A DNA stretch of 64,000 nucleotides from Bacteroidota bacterium (GTDB lineage: Bacteria; Bacteroidota; Bacteroidia; Flavobacteriales_D; Crocinitomicaceae): NCBI GenBank assembly GCA_016192075.1, contig JACPUU010000004.1:225565-289564 (forward strand), given 5' to 3'. The notes under the pieces were generated by a model. The model made no database searches, was not told where the DNA came from, and was given only the letters and a program-made list of their open reading frames with translations. Both the position numbers and the translations under genes were made by a program. The number at the start of each line of letters is the position of its first letter. The first letter of the stretch is position 1. This document shows positions 18,034 to 26,426 of the stretch, piece after piece.

Positions 18034-20742
18034 ATGAAATTAAACTTAGGTCTGATAGTGGGATGCTTTTTTGCAGGCGCCACTTCTTACGGGCAGCAAA
18101 TACATGAGTTTGTGTCTTACGGACCTGCGTCACAAACGGGTCTGCTTAAATTGCCGTGTTCACATACCTTTCAGCTGATATTAAAAGAAGGACAGGTATT
18201 GTCTGATGGTACAAGTCTGCCCGGGTCTGCAGATTTTGCGGCCTATTTTGAAACCTCACCCGATACCGGAATACTGATGTTAAATCATGAAATTATTGCC
18301 GGGTATGTAACACGCCATTCACTCACATTTGATCAGGCGCAGCAGCTCTGGTCCGTCAATTCATCTGGCTATGTAAATTTTGCAGATGTGGTTGGAACCT
18401 ACAGGCCATGTTCGGGCGGCATTACTCCCTGGGGAACACTTTTTAGTGGTGAAGAACTGGTAACCGCTGCTGATGCAAATGCAGATGCGTACCTGGATGC
18501 CGGCTGGCTTTTTGAAGTAGATCCAATAACCGGGATGTTACCTGATCCGGACGGAAACGGGGTAAAAGATAAAAACTGGGCTATGGGTAGAATGGTTCAT
18601 GAAAATGTCTGTTTCAGTTCAGATAGTCTTACCGCTTACTTTGGCGCCGATCAGACATCAACCGGCTATCTCTACAAATTTGTGGCAGATACCAAAACTG
18701 ATTTCAGCAGCGGAACCCTGTACGTTCTCAAAAAAACATCGTTGCTGGCCCCAACCGGAGATTGGATTCAGGTACCCAACACCACCCCTGATGAGCGGGA
18801 CAGTGTTTCGAATTATGCAACCGCTATTGGAGCAACAAATTTTAATCGTATTGAAGATGTTGAAATAGGCCCTGACGGTAAAATCTATTTTGCTGCAACG
18901 GCCAACGGCCGCATCTATCGCCTGGCTGACCAGGATACAACCGTTGCAGGTTTTGAAACTTACGTAAACAACCAGATTTATACCGTTCAAACTGTTTCCG
19001 GTCCGGCAAGTTTTACCTGGGGAGCCGGTACAGATAATTTGTGTTTTGATCACGATGGCAACCTGTGGGCGTTGCAGGATAATGCGTTTGGATACATTCT
19101 GGTGGTAGGTAGTGACCATACCATGGCAAATCCCAAAATCCGCATTTTTGGACAATCACCAGCCGGTTCTGAACCAACCGGTATTAATTTTTCACCCGAT
19201 GGAAACTATCTTTTTTTATCACTGCAGCATCCAACAACATCCAATACCCTGGTGAATAGTGATGCTGCTGAAAACAACGTGGTGTTTAACAAGTCAGCAA
19301 CGGTTGTTATTGCCCGCAAAGAATACCTGGGGCATGAAACCGATGCTGCTTTTACCAGCTTACCCGCTTCAGTTTGCCTGAGTACTGATTCAATTCCAAT
19401 TACAACCAATGCCTATAGCGGCACAATCACAGGCACCGGTATTTTGAACGATACCTTTTTTGTAGAACTCGCCGGGGTGGGTGCGCATGTTATTCAGTTT
19501 GTCTATTCAGATTCTGCTGCCTGTAATTTGTATTTGCATGATACCATTGTTGTTCATGATTTGCCTGACCTTGTTGTCACAACCGATACGGCGGTTTGCT
19601 ATTACGATTCGCTGGTAACGCTAACGGCCAGTTTTCCGTTTACAACATTTGGCGGTTCCGGTATTTCTGTTGATGGAACATACAATCCACAGAATCTGGG
19701 ACCCGGTGTACACAGTGCCTGGGCAAATTATACCAATGAATTTTCCTGTGCTGATTCCGATACCGTTTTCTTTGAAGTCACGACACCTGTTTTTCCTGAA
19801 ATAACCGGCCTGGACAGCACGTATTGTAAAAATGCCGTGCCGGATACGTTCAGCATTGTACCTGCCACAGCTGTTTTTACCCAGCAGACCGGAATTTCGG
19901 GTTTTGTTTTTAATCCTTCCACGACATCTGGTTCCGCCGCCGCTTTTGAATTGGAGTACGGTGATTCAATGGGCTGCGTGTATCATACCGCTTTTAGTAT
20001 TCTGATTCATGAACCGCAGCAAAATTCCATTTCCGGTATGCCTGCAATTGCCTGTCAAAATGAAGACACGGTGGCACTTGCATTGCTGCCCGCCGGCGGA
20101 ATACTGATGGGGACGGGTACCTTTGACAGTGCATTAATCCCCTCACAAATGCCGGCCGGAATGAATTCAATTTCGTATACAACGGTTGATTCAAATAATT
20201 GTTCATTTACCAGTACTGAAACAATTTTTATAGTTGTTCCCGCCCCGGTTGATGCAGGTGCTGACGAGGTTGTTTGTTTAACCCAAGCAGTTCAGCTAAC
20301 CGGTTTCCCCGCTGGCGGAACATGGACTGGTTTTCAGTGCAATTCGGCCGGCCTGGTAACCGTTACCACAGCCGGCACATTTGATTATGTGTATTCCCTG
20401 ACCGATGCCAATGGCTGTGACACCCGTGATACCGTAACCCTTGTGGTTGCTGATTGCCTGGGAACAGATGCTCCAATGAACCATTCAAACCTGCGCGTGT
20501 TTCCAAATCCTGCAAGTTCCAGCGTCACCTTTACGTATACCTTGTCAACCAATGCAGCTGTTACGTTGAGCCTGATGGATTTAGCCGGTCATGTGGTTTT
20601 AACGGACGATTTTGGAACGCAGCAGGAGGGCAGTTATTCCAAAACGGTAAATGTTTCAGACGTTGCCAACGGACTTTATTTTTATACGCTGTCTGTGAAT
20701 GGCGTAACTAGTACAGAAAAATTGACCATTGCTCATAACTAA
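18034..20742 (+). CDS. PhoX-like (DUF839) secreted protein with T9SS type A sorting domain
   Basis: 902 residues from the ATG at 18034 (MKLNLGLIVGCFFAGATSYGQ signal peptide); the longer frame from 17956 would read through the terminator. The first 420 residues look like a PhoX/DUF839 beta-propeller: GILMLNHEI, the diagnostic PCSGGITPWGTLFSGEE, GRMVHENVCF and NLCFDHDGNLWALQD. PhoX enzymes are Ca/Fe-dependent alkaline phosphatases; activity here is unproven. Repeated Ig-like modules follow, each with a Cys pair and phrases such as AVCYYDSLVTLTA. The end is a type A sorting domain (VFPNPASSSVTFTYTLS ... YFYTLSVNGVTSTEKL). A phosphate-scavenging surface enzyme is the simplest guess. Confidence 0.78.
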   Translation: MKLNLGLIVGCFFAGATSYGQQIHEFVSYGPASQTGLLKLPCSHTFQLILKEGQVLSDGTSLPGSADFAAYFETSPDTGILMLNHEIIAGYVTRHSLTFDQAQQLWSVNSSGYVNFADVVGTYRPCSGGITPWGTLFSGEELVTAADANADAYLDAGWLFEVDPITGMLPDPDGNGVKDKNWAMGRMVHENVCFSSDSLTAYFGADQTSTGYLYKFVADTKTDFSSGTLYVLKKTSLLAPTGDWIQVPNTTPDERDSVSNYATAIGATNFNRIEDVEIGPDGKIYFAATANGRIYRLADQDTTVAGFETYVNNQIYTVQTVSGPASFTWGAGTDNLCFDHDGNLWALQDNAFGYILVVGSDHTMANPKIRIFGQSPAGSEPTGINFSPDGNYLFLSLQHPTTSNTLVNSDAAENNVVFNKSATVVIARKEYLGHETDAAFTSLPASVCLSTDSIPITTNAYSGTITGTGILNDTFFVELAGVGAHVIQFVYSDSAACNLYLHDTIVVHDLPDLVVTTDTAVCYYDSLVTLTASFPFTTFGGSGISVDGTYNPQNLGPGVHSAWANYTNEFSCADSDTVFFEVTTPVFPEITGLDSTYCKNAVPDTFSIVPATAVFTQQTGISGFVFNPSTTSGSAAAFELEYGDSMGCVYHTAFSILIHEPQQNSISGMPAIACQNEDTVALALLPAGGILMGTGTFDSALIPSQMPAGMNSISYTTVDSNNCSFTSTETIFIVVPAPVDAGADEVVCLTQAVQLTGFPAGGTWTGFQCNSAGLVTVTTAGTFDYVYSLTDANGCDTRDTVTLVVADCLGTDAPMNHSNLRVFPNPASSSVTFTYTLSTNAAVTLSLMDLAGHVVLTDDFGTQQEGSYSKTVNVSDVANGLYFYTLSVNGVTSTEKLTIAHN

Positions 20743-20769
20743 TCAGCCGGCATTCTTTTTTTGAGAGCC

Positions 20770-20797
20770 CTGCAGCACTTGTTGCAGCGGTTTTTTT
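20770..20797 (+). terminator. intrinsic terminator after the PhoX-like gene
   Basis: CTGCAGC pairs with GTTGCAG (one G-T pair) around ACTT, then CGG and seven T. Confidence 0.65.
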
Positions 20798-20820
20798 ATT
20801 TTTTTGATTTTGCAGATTGT

Positions 20821-20850
20821 TTTGCAGGAATGAAAAATTGATTAAATTTG
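20821..20850 (+). promoter_or_regulatory. probable promoter of tRNA-Leu
   Basis: TTTG at 20821-20824, 18 bases, then TAAATTTG at 20843-20850, which fits the Bacteroidota TTTG / TAnnTTTG pattern. It would start RNA about 130 bases before the tRNA. Confidence 0.5.
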
Positions 20851-20885
20851 CACTCCTCTTTCCAAAAGATATCCCGACTGGGCTA

Positions 20886-20971
20886 AAGCTTTAAGCGGTG
20901 GCGCAAGTTGCGGAAACAAATGCACATCTTCGCTAACCGCGTGCCGCCTGAAGCTTTAGCGGTGGCGCAAG
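20886..20971. repeat. two short direct repeats ahead of tRNA-Leu
   Basis: AAGCTTTAAGCGGTGGCGCAAG (20886-20907, split here as AAGCTTTAAGC + GGTGGCGCAAG) recurs at 20951-20971 with one base deleted. Both lie in the tRNA leader; function unknown. Confidence 0.5.
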
Positions 20972-20985
20972 CGACGATGTACGAT

Positions 20986-21065
20986 GCCGAAGTGGCGGAA
21001 TTGGTAGACGCGCACGACTCAAACTCGTGTTCGAAAGAGTGCGGGTTCGATTCCCGCCTTCGGTA
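20986..21065 (+). tRNA. tRNA-Leu (anticodon CAA)
   Basis: Acceptor GCCGAAG pairs with CTTCGGT; the D arm reads TGGCGGAATTGGTAGACGC, the class II pattern for Leu. The anticodon stem CACGA/TCGTG encloses CTCAAAC, giving CAA. The T arm GCGGGTTCGATTCCCGC is perfect. Short variable arm; no encoded CCA. The 3' end is the integration site of the 28-kb element, and the element's recombinase gene overlaps it on the other strand (21019-21065). Confidence 0.95.
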
Positions 21066-22638
21066 CAAGACGGGAAAAATTCAACTGATTTGAGTTTTTC
21101 CCGTTTTTATTTTGCTCTGAATCCCTTAGTATTACTGCGATTGTAGCAAACAACACATTTACTCGGATGGTTCGATAAACGTGATTTTTGTGATTGTACG
21201 CAATTCCTTCCGGGAACAGTAGTTTTTGAATCCTGCGCTTTTCTTCTAAATTTCCGGAAGCCCACATTTCAGAGAGGTTTAAGGCACGGTTGACCGCATT
21301 TTCTGTCGCCATTTCAAGGTTCGATAAATTAAAATGGGAATTTCCAATTTCATCCTTAATATCCTCTACTGCTTTGTCAAATTCATCTCGGTATTTAACG
21401 TATAATTCGCGATCAATTTCACCTAACGCAAATCGTTTTTCAATTTTACCAAGGTTATTTTTGAGATCGTTTAGCTGCTGTTCCAACCCAATCATTAATT
21501 CAATACTATCCTCTTGTAATTTGGTCAGGACAGCGAACACTAATTTTTGCATTGGTTCTCCAATAGCTTCTTGAGACAATTCATATTCTTTCAGCTTTTC
21601 GTAAAACAAGTTGTGCATTAATTCAGCTCTCCTGTTTTCTTTACTGCCCTTCCGATTGTTCTTGTAGTAATAGAGATTCTTCTTTTTTACAAGATAGCCG
21701 GTGTACGAGGTGCCACAGGTATCAGCAATCATAAATTGCTTTAGTGGAAGCATGTGATCCTTTTTACCGTAGCGGTCTCCATGGTTCTTTTTGCTCAGTA
21801 GTCCATTCACCTCAAGGAATATTTCCTTCGTTGTGATAGCAGGATGTTTTCCTTCGATCACCTCGCCTGGAATTACTGAACTCACAATTACACCGCAATA
21901 AACCGGATTGCGGAAATAATCGCTCAACTTCTTGTCGTTCCTTGTCCAACCAAGTTTCTTTATCCTGCGTGTGATTTCTGTGTGACTGAGATCGAGTTTT
22001 GCTTTCAGCTCAAATGCCTTTTGCAGTAACTTCCCATCCTTGTTGATCACCAACTGCGGTGTTTTTCCTTTACCCGGATTTAGGTTATCATAACCAAAAG
22101 GAATCGCGCCACAGACATATCCTTTACGCAATTTCTCGCGCATGCCTGACACGGTTTTATCCCTTCGCAACTCGTTATCAAACTTGCTGAACAGAAAAAA
22201 TAAATTCTGCTGAAACATGCCGGAAGATGTAGTAGCATCTAATTCCTGCGTGGCTGATGCCACAATTACGCCGCGCTGTTTTAATTGTTCCGTGATGTGT
22301 GAACCGCTTACCCCGGTGCGCGAAAACCGATCAAACGAATACACAATGATATACGCGATGTCGCTATGCGCTTTGACGTATTTCAACATTTTCTGAAACT
22401 CCTTGCGATCATCGCTCTTTGCTGATTCATGCGTGCCGCCAAAGTATTCTATGACGGTGAGGTTTTTGCGCTTGGCATATAGTTCACAATATTTCATCTG
22501 CGTCTGCAACGATGCGTTGTTGTCAGCCTGCTCTTTGGTAGATACCCGCGTATAAATAACCGCCTTCGTTTTCCCTTCCATGCTCATTGCAGTTCCCTTT
22601 TTTGCGAACGCGTTGAAGGCTTCCATTTCTTTACTCAT
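21019..22638 (-). CDS. large serine recombinase (integrase of the element)
   Basis: 539 residues as read here. N-terminal resolvase domain: AVIYTRVSTKEQADNNASLQ with catalytic Ser about residue 33, then YIIVYSFDRFSRTGVSG (Arg pair) and ATQELDATTSSGMFQQNLFFLFSKFDNELRRD. Recombinase domain: GYVCGAIPFGYDN and WTRNDKKLSDYFRNPVYCGVI. A degenerate zinc-ribbon region (ADTCGTSYTGYLVKKKN) and a coiled coil (about 400-440) follow. The last 15 residues (PKAGIEPALFRTRV) are encoded by the host tRNA-Leu; in the excised circle the gene would end differently (see 49338-49399). ATG at 22638, though MEGKTKAVIYTRVS 19 codons later could also start it. Catalyses integration and excision. Confidence 0.92.
   Translation of the reverse strand: MSKEMEAFNAFAKKGTAMSMEGKTKAVIYTRVSTKEQADNNASLQTQMKYCELYAKRKNLTVIEYFGGTHESAKSDDRKEFQKMLKYVKAHSDIAYIIVYSFDRFSRTGVSGSHITEQLKQRGVIVASATQELDATTSSGMFQQNLFFLFSKFDNELRRDKTVSGMREKLRKGYVCGAIPFGYDNLNPGKGKTPQLVINKDGKLLQKAFELKAKLDLSHTEITRRIKKLGWTRNDKKLSDYFRNPVYCGVIVSSVIPGEVIEGKHPAITTKEIFLEVNGLLSKKNHGDRYGKKDHMLPLKQFMIADTCGTSYTGYLVKKKNLYYYKNNRKGSKENRRAELMHNLFYEKLKEYELSQEAIGEPMQKLVFAVLTKLQEDSIELMIGLEQQLNDLKNNLGKIEKRFALGEIDRELYVKYRDEFDKAVEDIKDEIGNSHFNLSNLEMATENAVNRALNLSEMWASGNLEEKRRIQKLLFPEGIAYNHKNHVYRTIRVNVLFATIAVILRDSEQNKNGKNSNQLNFSRLVPKAGIEPALFRTRV
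21063..21068. other. left attachment junction (attL) of the 28-kb element
   Basis: GTACAA here is repeated at 49400-49405. To the left lies the intact tRNA-Leu; to the right the element's terminator and recombinase gene. Rejoining the recombinase frame at this hexamer to the sequence left of 49400 restores a different, plausible C-terminus (see the displaced fragment at 49338-49399), so crossover very likely falls within or beside these six bases. Confidence 0.65.
21070..21110 (+). terminator. element-borne terminator now serving tRNA-Leu
   Basis: ACGGGAAAAA (21070-21079) pairs with TTTTTCCCGT (21095-21104), the stem continuing TTCAA/TTTGA through one T-G pair to a five-base loop, then TTTTATTTT. 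The same structure with a compensating base-pair change stands at the other junction (49407-49450). The recombinase coding frame runs through it on the other strand. Confidence 0.8.
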
Positions 22639-22647
22639 AGTGCATTT

Positions 22648-22893
22648 TTATAAAAGTTTTAATCGACTCATCTGCATTAACACGATGGTCACATATTCTT
22701 CCATCTGTTTTAAAACTTCTGCAGCGGTATCATCTGAAAGTGATTCAAATCCTTTCATTGTTTTTAAACCCGCAACCGTCAGTTTTTCTCCCATTCGTTT
22801 TTTTAGTTGTTTTAGCTTTTCAAGTTCGTACCGGATAAATTGCTCGTGATTCTCACCGCTTTTTAGCCCGGTTTTTCGTGCTGAATTTTTCAT
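22648..22893 (-). CDS. small helical protein co-transcribed with the recombinase
   Basis: 81 residues, strongly charged and helical (KLKQLKKRMGEKLTVAGLKTMKG), ending nine bases before the recombinase start on the same strand. No family recognised. Position suggests a recombination directionality factor or regulator of the recombinase, but nothing in the sequence proves it. Upstream at 22946-22959 is a small inverted repeat (GTCCA-cttt-TGGAC) about 55 bases before the ATG that could be its operator. Confidence 0.55.
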   Translation of the reverse strand: MKNSARKTGLKSGENHEQFIRYELEKLKQLKKRMGEKLTVAGLKTMKGFESLSDDTAAEVLKQMEEYVTIVLMQMSRLKLL

Positions 22894-23238
22894 AATTCAT
22901 TCTGCTCTGATCAACACTTTCAGACTTATTCTTTAGGTGTCAATCGTCCACTTTTGGACATCGAAAACGATCATGATCTTACTTCCATCATTCTAAGATA
23001 GGAATACAATAATGAATTTCCAAATTTATTTACAAAACCAGTGTTTACAGCTGTTTTTAAGCTGTTAAAAATCCTAGAATTGATTATTCCCGAAATTAGG
23101 TTGATTTATAGGCTTGTCTCCAGGTGTTATGCCTGAAAGCCTTGATCCGATCTGTTGGAGTTAAATCCTGTTTCCAAAAGTTAATTCATACTCAATGATT
23201 CTGCTACTTCCCGCAGAATTAGGATATGAGCTTACCTG

Positions 23239-23270
23239 TTCCTGTCTTTCAGTAAATCGAAAGACAGGAA
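23239..23270. repeat. perfect 12-bp inverted repeat
   Basis: TTCCTGTCTTTC and GAAAGACAGGAA flank an eight-base loop AGTAAATC. Neither side has a T run, so it is not an ordinary terminator. It lies in the gene-free stretch. Confidence 0.6.
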
Positions 23271-24086
23271 AGGAAGCAAAAACTTATTGCAGGATTTTAG
23301 CACACTCGCCAATCCGGCAAATCACTAATCGTTCAATTTATTCTCTGGCATAAGCGCACACGCAGACTGCTCCGGAATACACAGATCGATTCAATTCAAG
23401 ATCAGCAGTGGGGATAAGAATTATTCGCGGTATTTTGTACACGTCACCTAATTTCCTTCTCCACTTACCGTCCGTTACTTACATGGTCACCGCAGCGCCA
23501 GGGAAGATTTGAGCACACGTTCACTCAGGCCCGCGTTCTTTTGGCATGCTGGACCAGTTCAATACAATCACACAAAAGCCCTCGTCAGTGGTTTTTCAAC
23601 CTATATCCATTTGCGTTTTTCACGTCACATGGATCATGCCGCCGGGTGAGTTGAATACGCTCTACATTCTTGCCAAAGAATTTCGATCGTTTCAGTGGGA
23701 TTCAAACGTTTGCTGGACCGTAGTCCAGGTGCGACCCCTTCAAACTCTGCTTTTCCGGTTATACCGTGTTGAACATTTTTAAATGTTGCTCCTTTTTTAT
23801 TCTTCTAAACAGTTACCCGATGGCAACTGCATATTCAACTACTTTTACAAAGTTCCGAAGAAATAGAGAACCGTGTTTCTCACATGTCGTCTGGTGTCGT
23901 TCTTAAGTCGTCTTATGACGCTTTAGTTTATTCAGGTGATCATTTTTCTTCAGAACTCTTTCGAGTACTTACCCCTAATTTACGAATTTAAAATCGTTGA
24001 GTCAAGTACCTCTACCCCCAAAGGTACCATCCCACGGGAAGGTTTTTGGAAAAAAAGTAAAAAATGGCGGAAACCCACTAGAATTC

Positions 24087-24130
24087 CATACTACGTCATA
24101 TTACGCCATGAATACCCCATATTACGCTAT
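24087..24130. repeat. three helically phased 13-bp repeats
   Basis: CATACTACGTCAT (24087), CATATTACGCCAT (24097) and CATATTACGCTAT (24118) start 10 and 21 bases apart, close to one and two turns of the helix. They lie between the 3' end of the DUF4065-like gene and the recombinase operon. Iteron-like or arm-type binding sites fit; the binding protein is unknown. Confidence 0.55.
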
Positions 24131-24246
24131 AACTATTTCAGGCTAAGACAGGTTAATACAGTGCATATTTTTCACATGATTTCTAAAAAAATCCAATAGG
24201 TTTTTGTTTATTATAGGAGGCAGACATGAGCGCGAGAATTTTGTGG

Positions 24247-24999
24247 TCATTGTTCTTTTGGATAAACGCCTTTTTCTTTCATCCAAGCGATTGCTTTAAC
24301 AATTTGGTCGTCAGTGAATTTTTCTTTCTTTGTTTCATGCCAGTCGTAGACTCCCTGGATTAAAAGTGAATCGGTTATCAGTACTTGTTCAGCAATGGCT
24401 TTATGCCAGCAACCAAAAATCGTTGCAACCAATTCAACCTTGTTGGTTCTCATTCCTCTAAAAATTTCAACAAGTGTTTCGATTTCCAATAGCTGATCGG
24501 CGAAATATTTTTCATACCATCCGCGATGCTCTCCGCACTTTGATAATGGTACGTATCTCGAATATTTAGCCGTTTTGAACTCGAACCAGTTTCTTTTTTT
24601 AAATTGACTATCAATAGATCGCATTAACTGAGGATCATACGGTCCCATGGCTTGTCGTAAGAAATTGGTATGAAGAGACATTTGTGTTGTATGCTGACAT
24701 AAGTACATTAACTTTTGTAGTTTCAAGTGGCCAACAGTAAGATCTTCTTTCAACTGATAAACGATTTCAGCAGCTAAGGTTACTCGTTTGTGGTAATCAA
24801 TATTTGTTATCTCAACTTTCGTTTTCTTCTTTTTTTCATACTGTTTTATTGAAGAAAGTATTTTATAAGGATCAAGGTGTGCCTCATTCAAGGAATAATC
24901 ATACCCTTCATGAGTTTTTTCAAAAGCCGACAACTCTGACTCACTTTCGGGAAACTTTAGTCCGGTTGCACTTAAATATTTACTGATTAATTTTTTCAT
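24247..24999 (-). CDS. DUF4065/Panacea-like protein coupled to a sigma factor
   Basis: 250 residues. The middle part (about 70-140) reads RVTLAAEIVYQL, GHLKLQKLMYLCQH and RQAMGPYDPQLMRSIDSQ, then KRNWF. From memory this resembles the DUF4065 (Panacea/SocA) fold and a related domain found at the end of some type I specificity subunits. Panacea domains act as antitoxins for many unrelated toxins. The ATG overlaps the stop of the upstream sigma-like gene (ATGA), so the two are translated together. The pair could be a regulator with its anti-factor, or a toxin-antitoxin-like unit; neither is shown. Family call is tentative. Confidence 0.5.
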   Translation of the reverse strand: MKKLISKYLSATGLKFPESESELSAFEKTHEGYDYSLNEAHLDPYKILSSIKQYEKKKKTKVEITNIDYHKRVTLAAEIVYQLKEDLTVGHLKLQKLMYLCQHTTQMSLHTNFLRQAMGPYDPQLMRSIDSQFKKRNWFEFKTAKYSRYVPLSKCGEHRGWYEKYFADQLLEIETLVEIFRGMRTNKVELVATIFGCWHKAIAEQVLITDSLLIQGVYDWHETKKEKFTDDQIVKAIAWMKEKGVYPKEQ

Positions 25000-25655
25000 G
25001 ATTCCTGCCGTATTTCGTCAATTACTGCTTTAACTAAATCCATCTTATCCTTTGCTTCTTTTTTGTAGGTTCTTACGGTGTTCTGGCTAATTCCGCCTAA
25101 ATGTTCGCGGAGCTTTTTTTGCAAGCCTCTTGGTAGATTAACTCCTTCCTTTTCATGAACTGCGTAAGTGAGAAAAATAACCTGGTGTGAGTAGGGAAGT
25201 TCGGCTAAAGCATGATGAATTGCACGATTCGCAGCGTCAAGAGTGTTTAAATCAACTTCCGGTAGTTGAGTCACTATTTCCTCTGATCCATCATAAAACT
25301 TGCCCTCTTTTTTCTTTTTTTCACGCTTATAGTAATCCTTAAGCTCGTTTGCAGCAATTTTATATAAATAAAACCTGAATGCATCATCGATAGCCGATTT
25401 ACTACTTCGGTCAGCCTTAAACCCTTTTGATCTGCCGTAAATTTCAAGCGTATTGTTAGCTATTTCAATTGCAACGTCCAGGTCATGTCCCTTTCTTTTA
25501 CAAATCACTTCACATTTTTCTATAAGATCACCCCGAAAACGAAAACATATAGCCAGGAAAGCATCGTCGCGAATGGCGTCCACTACTTTCGGGTCTTGAA
25601 TGTAGTCGATAAGAACCTCTGTTTCGATTTGTTCAAATCTCTTCCAGCTTGCCAT
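24996..25655 (-). CDS. RNA polymerase sigma-70 family (ECF-like) protein
   Basis: 219 residues from the ATG at 25655 (MASWKRFEQIETEV); the frame opens at 25736 but the upstream part is poor. Region 2-like helices: AFRFYLYKIAANELKDYYKRE, preceded by a helix with DVAIEIANNTLEIYG. Region 4-like part: ALAELPYSHQVIFLTYAVHE, then a helix-turn-helix ending GGISQNTVRTYKKEAKDKM. The long loop between VHE and the HTH (GVNLPRGLQKKLREHL) is unusual. It likely directs transcription of element genes or works with its overlapping DUF4065-like partner. Confidence 0.7.
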   Translation of the reverse strand: MASWKRFEQIETEVLIDYIQDPKVVDAIRDDAFLAICFRFRGDLIEKCEVICKRKGHDLDVAIEIANNTLEIYGRSKGFKADRSSKSAIDDAFRFYLYKIAANELKDYYKREKKKKEGKFYDGSEEIVTQLPEVDLNTLDAANRAIHHALAELPYSHQVIFLTYAVHEKEGVNLPRGLQKKLREHLGGISQNTVRTYKKEAKDKMDLVKAVIDEIRQES

Positions 25656-25802
25656 TTTAGCTTTTCTATTAGAAGATACCCAAAAGCGTTGGTAACGGAT
25701 TAAGTATTTGATAAAGATAGCACTATAAAGACGCAAAGTGCAAAGAAAAACGTAAATAGATTACGTTCTGACCATTTAAATTGCGCGCGAATAAAATGAA
25801 TT

Positions 25803-25928
25803 ATGATGAAAAAAAGTATTGAAAAATTGAGCCGAACTTACGCTGAATCTGCTCACCAAGAACCCATTGGTTTTGGAACATTGACTCTTGGGAATAACGT
25901 AATCAGAAAACTTTACCTAAAAAAATAA
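25803..25928 (+). CDS. small 41-residue ORF leading the Pycsar-like operon
   Basis: Two tandem ATGs (25803, 25806), then a basic peptide beginning MMKKSIEKLSRTYAES and ending VIRKLYLKK, stop three bases before the effector ATG at 25932. The uninterrupted frame, typical codons and exact abutment argue for a translated small gene or a leader peptide coupling translation of the next gene. No family recognised. Confidence 0.4.
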   Translation: MMKKSIEKLSRTYAESAHQEPIGFGTLTLGNNVIRKLYLKK

Positions 25929-25931
25929 ATA

Positions 25932-26420
25932 ATGGAAACTGAAAGATTAAAGTTCACAATTGACCGCTTCGACCATTATTACGAAAGCGTCAATAATAAG
26001 TGCAATATTGTACTCGGCTTTAGCACGTTTGTGCTTGCTGGGTTAATTGCACTCTACCCATCCCTAACTGAGTATGCACACTGCGATTTTTGGGTGAACC
26101 TCCTGTTGGGTTGTTTTATATTGCTCTCTTTTGTAGTTATTCTTATTATAATGGTTGCTTCAATCCCACATCTTACTAAGAAAGATAGCTCATTGTTTTA
26201 CTTTTTGGCGATAGATACAATGGGCGAAACTACTTTTCTTAAAAAGTCTCAGGAACAAACACCGGAAGAAGAAGTAGAGGACATGCGGAGGCAAACTTTC
26301 TTACTTGCGTGTGGTTTAAATAAAAAATTCAAAAAATTACGACTGAGCTTAATCCTGGTAACCATTCAATTTGTTTTGCTGGTGCCTTTCATCCTTTTAA
26401 TTATTTCACGACTTAAATAA
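25932..26420 (+). CDS. PycTM-like membrane effector
   Basis: 162 residues. It opens with an amphipathic helix typical of Pycsar membrane effectors (TIDRFDHYYESVNNKCNIVLGFSTFVLAG), the first TM being about 26-43, a second about 56-78 (LLLGCFILLSFVVILIIMV), a charged middle and a last TM near the C-terminus (LILVTIQFVLLVPFILLII). In Pycsar, cyclic CMP or cyclic UMP made on phage infection opens such proteins in the inner membrane and kills the cell. The gene is six bases upstream of a nucleotide cyclase, the arrangement expected of Pycsar. The family call rests on recall of the motif and on context. Confidence 0.72.
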   Translation: METERLKFTIDRFDHYYESVNNKCNIVLGFSTFVLAGLIALYPSLTEYAHCDFWVNLLLGCFILLSFVVILIIMVASIPHLTKKDSSLFYFLAIDTMGETTFLKKSQEQTPEEEVEDMRRQTFLLACGLNKKFKKLRLSLILVTIQFVLLVPFILLIISRLK

Positions 26421-26426
26421 CAAACC

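Larger units (their letters stand above)
22894..24246. other. 1.35-kb stretch without a convincing gene at the left end of the element
   Basis: No frame longer than 87 codons, and the two longest (23546-23782 and 23936-24199, plus strand) have odd composition and no start context. It holds a small inverted repeat (22946-22959), a 12-bp perfect hairpin (23239-23270), several GTCGT strings with an inverted CGTC/GACG at 23905-23920, and three phased 13-bp repeats (24087-24130). This looks like a control or replication/recombination region, or the site of an unrecognised RNA. Confidence 0.5.

Noticed and set aside
20883..21093. Frames of about 61 codons on both strands over tRNA-Leu
   Set aside because: They are translations of the tRNA gene and its leader; the minus frame with MYRRRESNPHSFEHEFES is a well-known artefact of tRNA sequence.
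23546..24199. Two plus-strand frames of 78 and 87 codons in the gene-free stretch
   Set aside because: Composition unlike genes around them, no promoter or spacing that supports a start, and the second overlaps the phased repeats.
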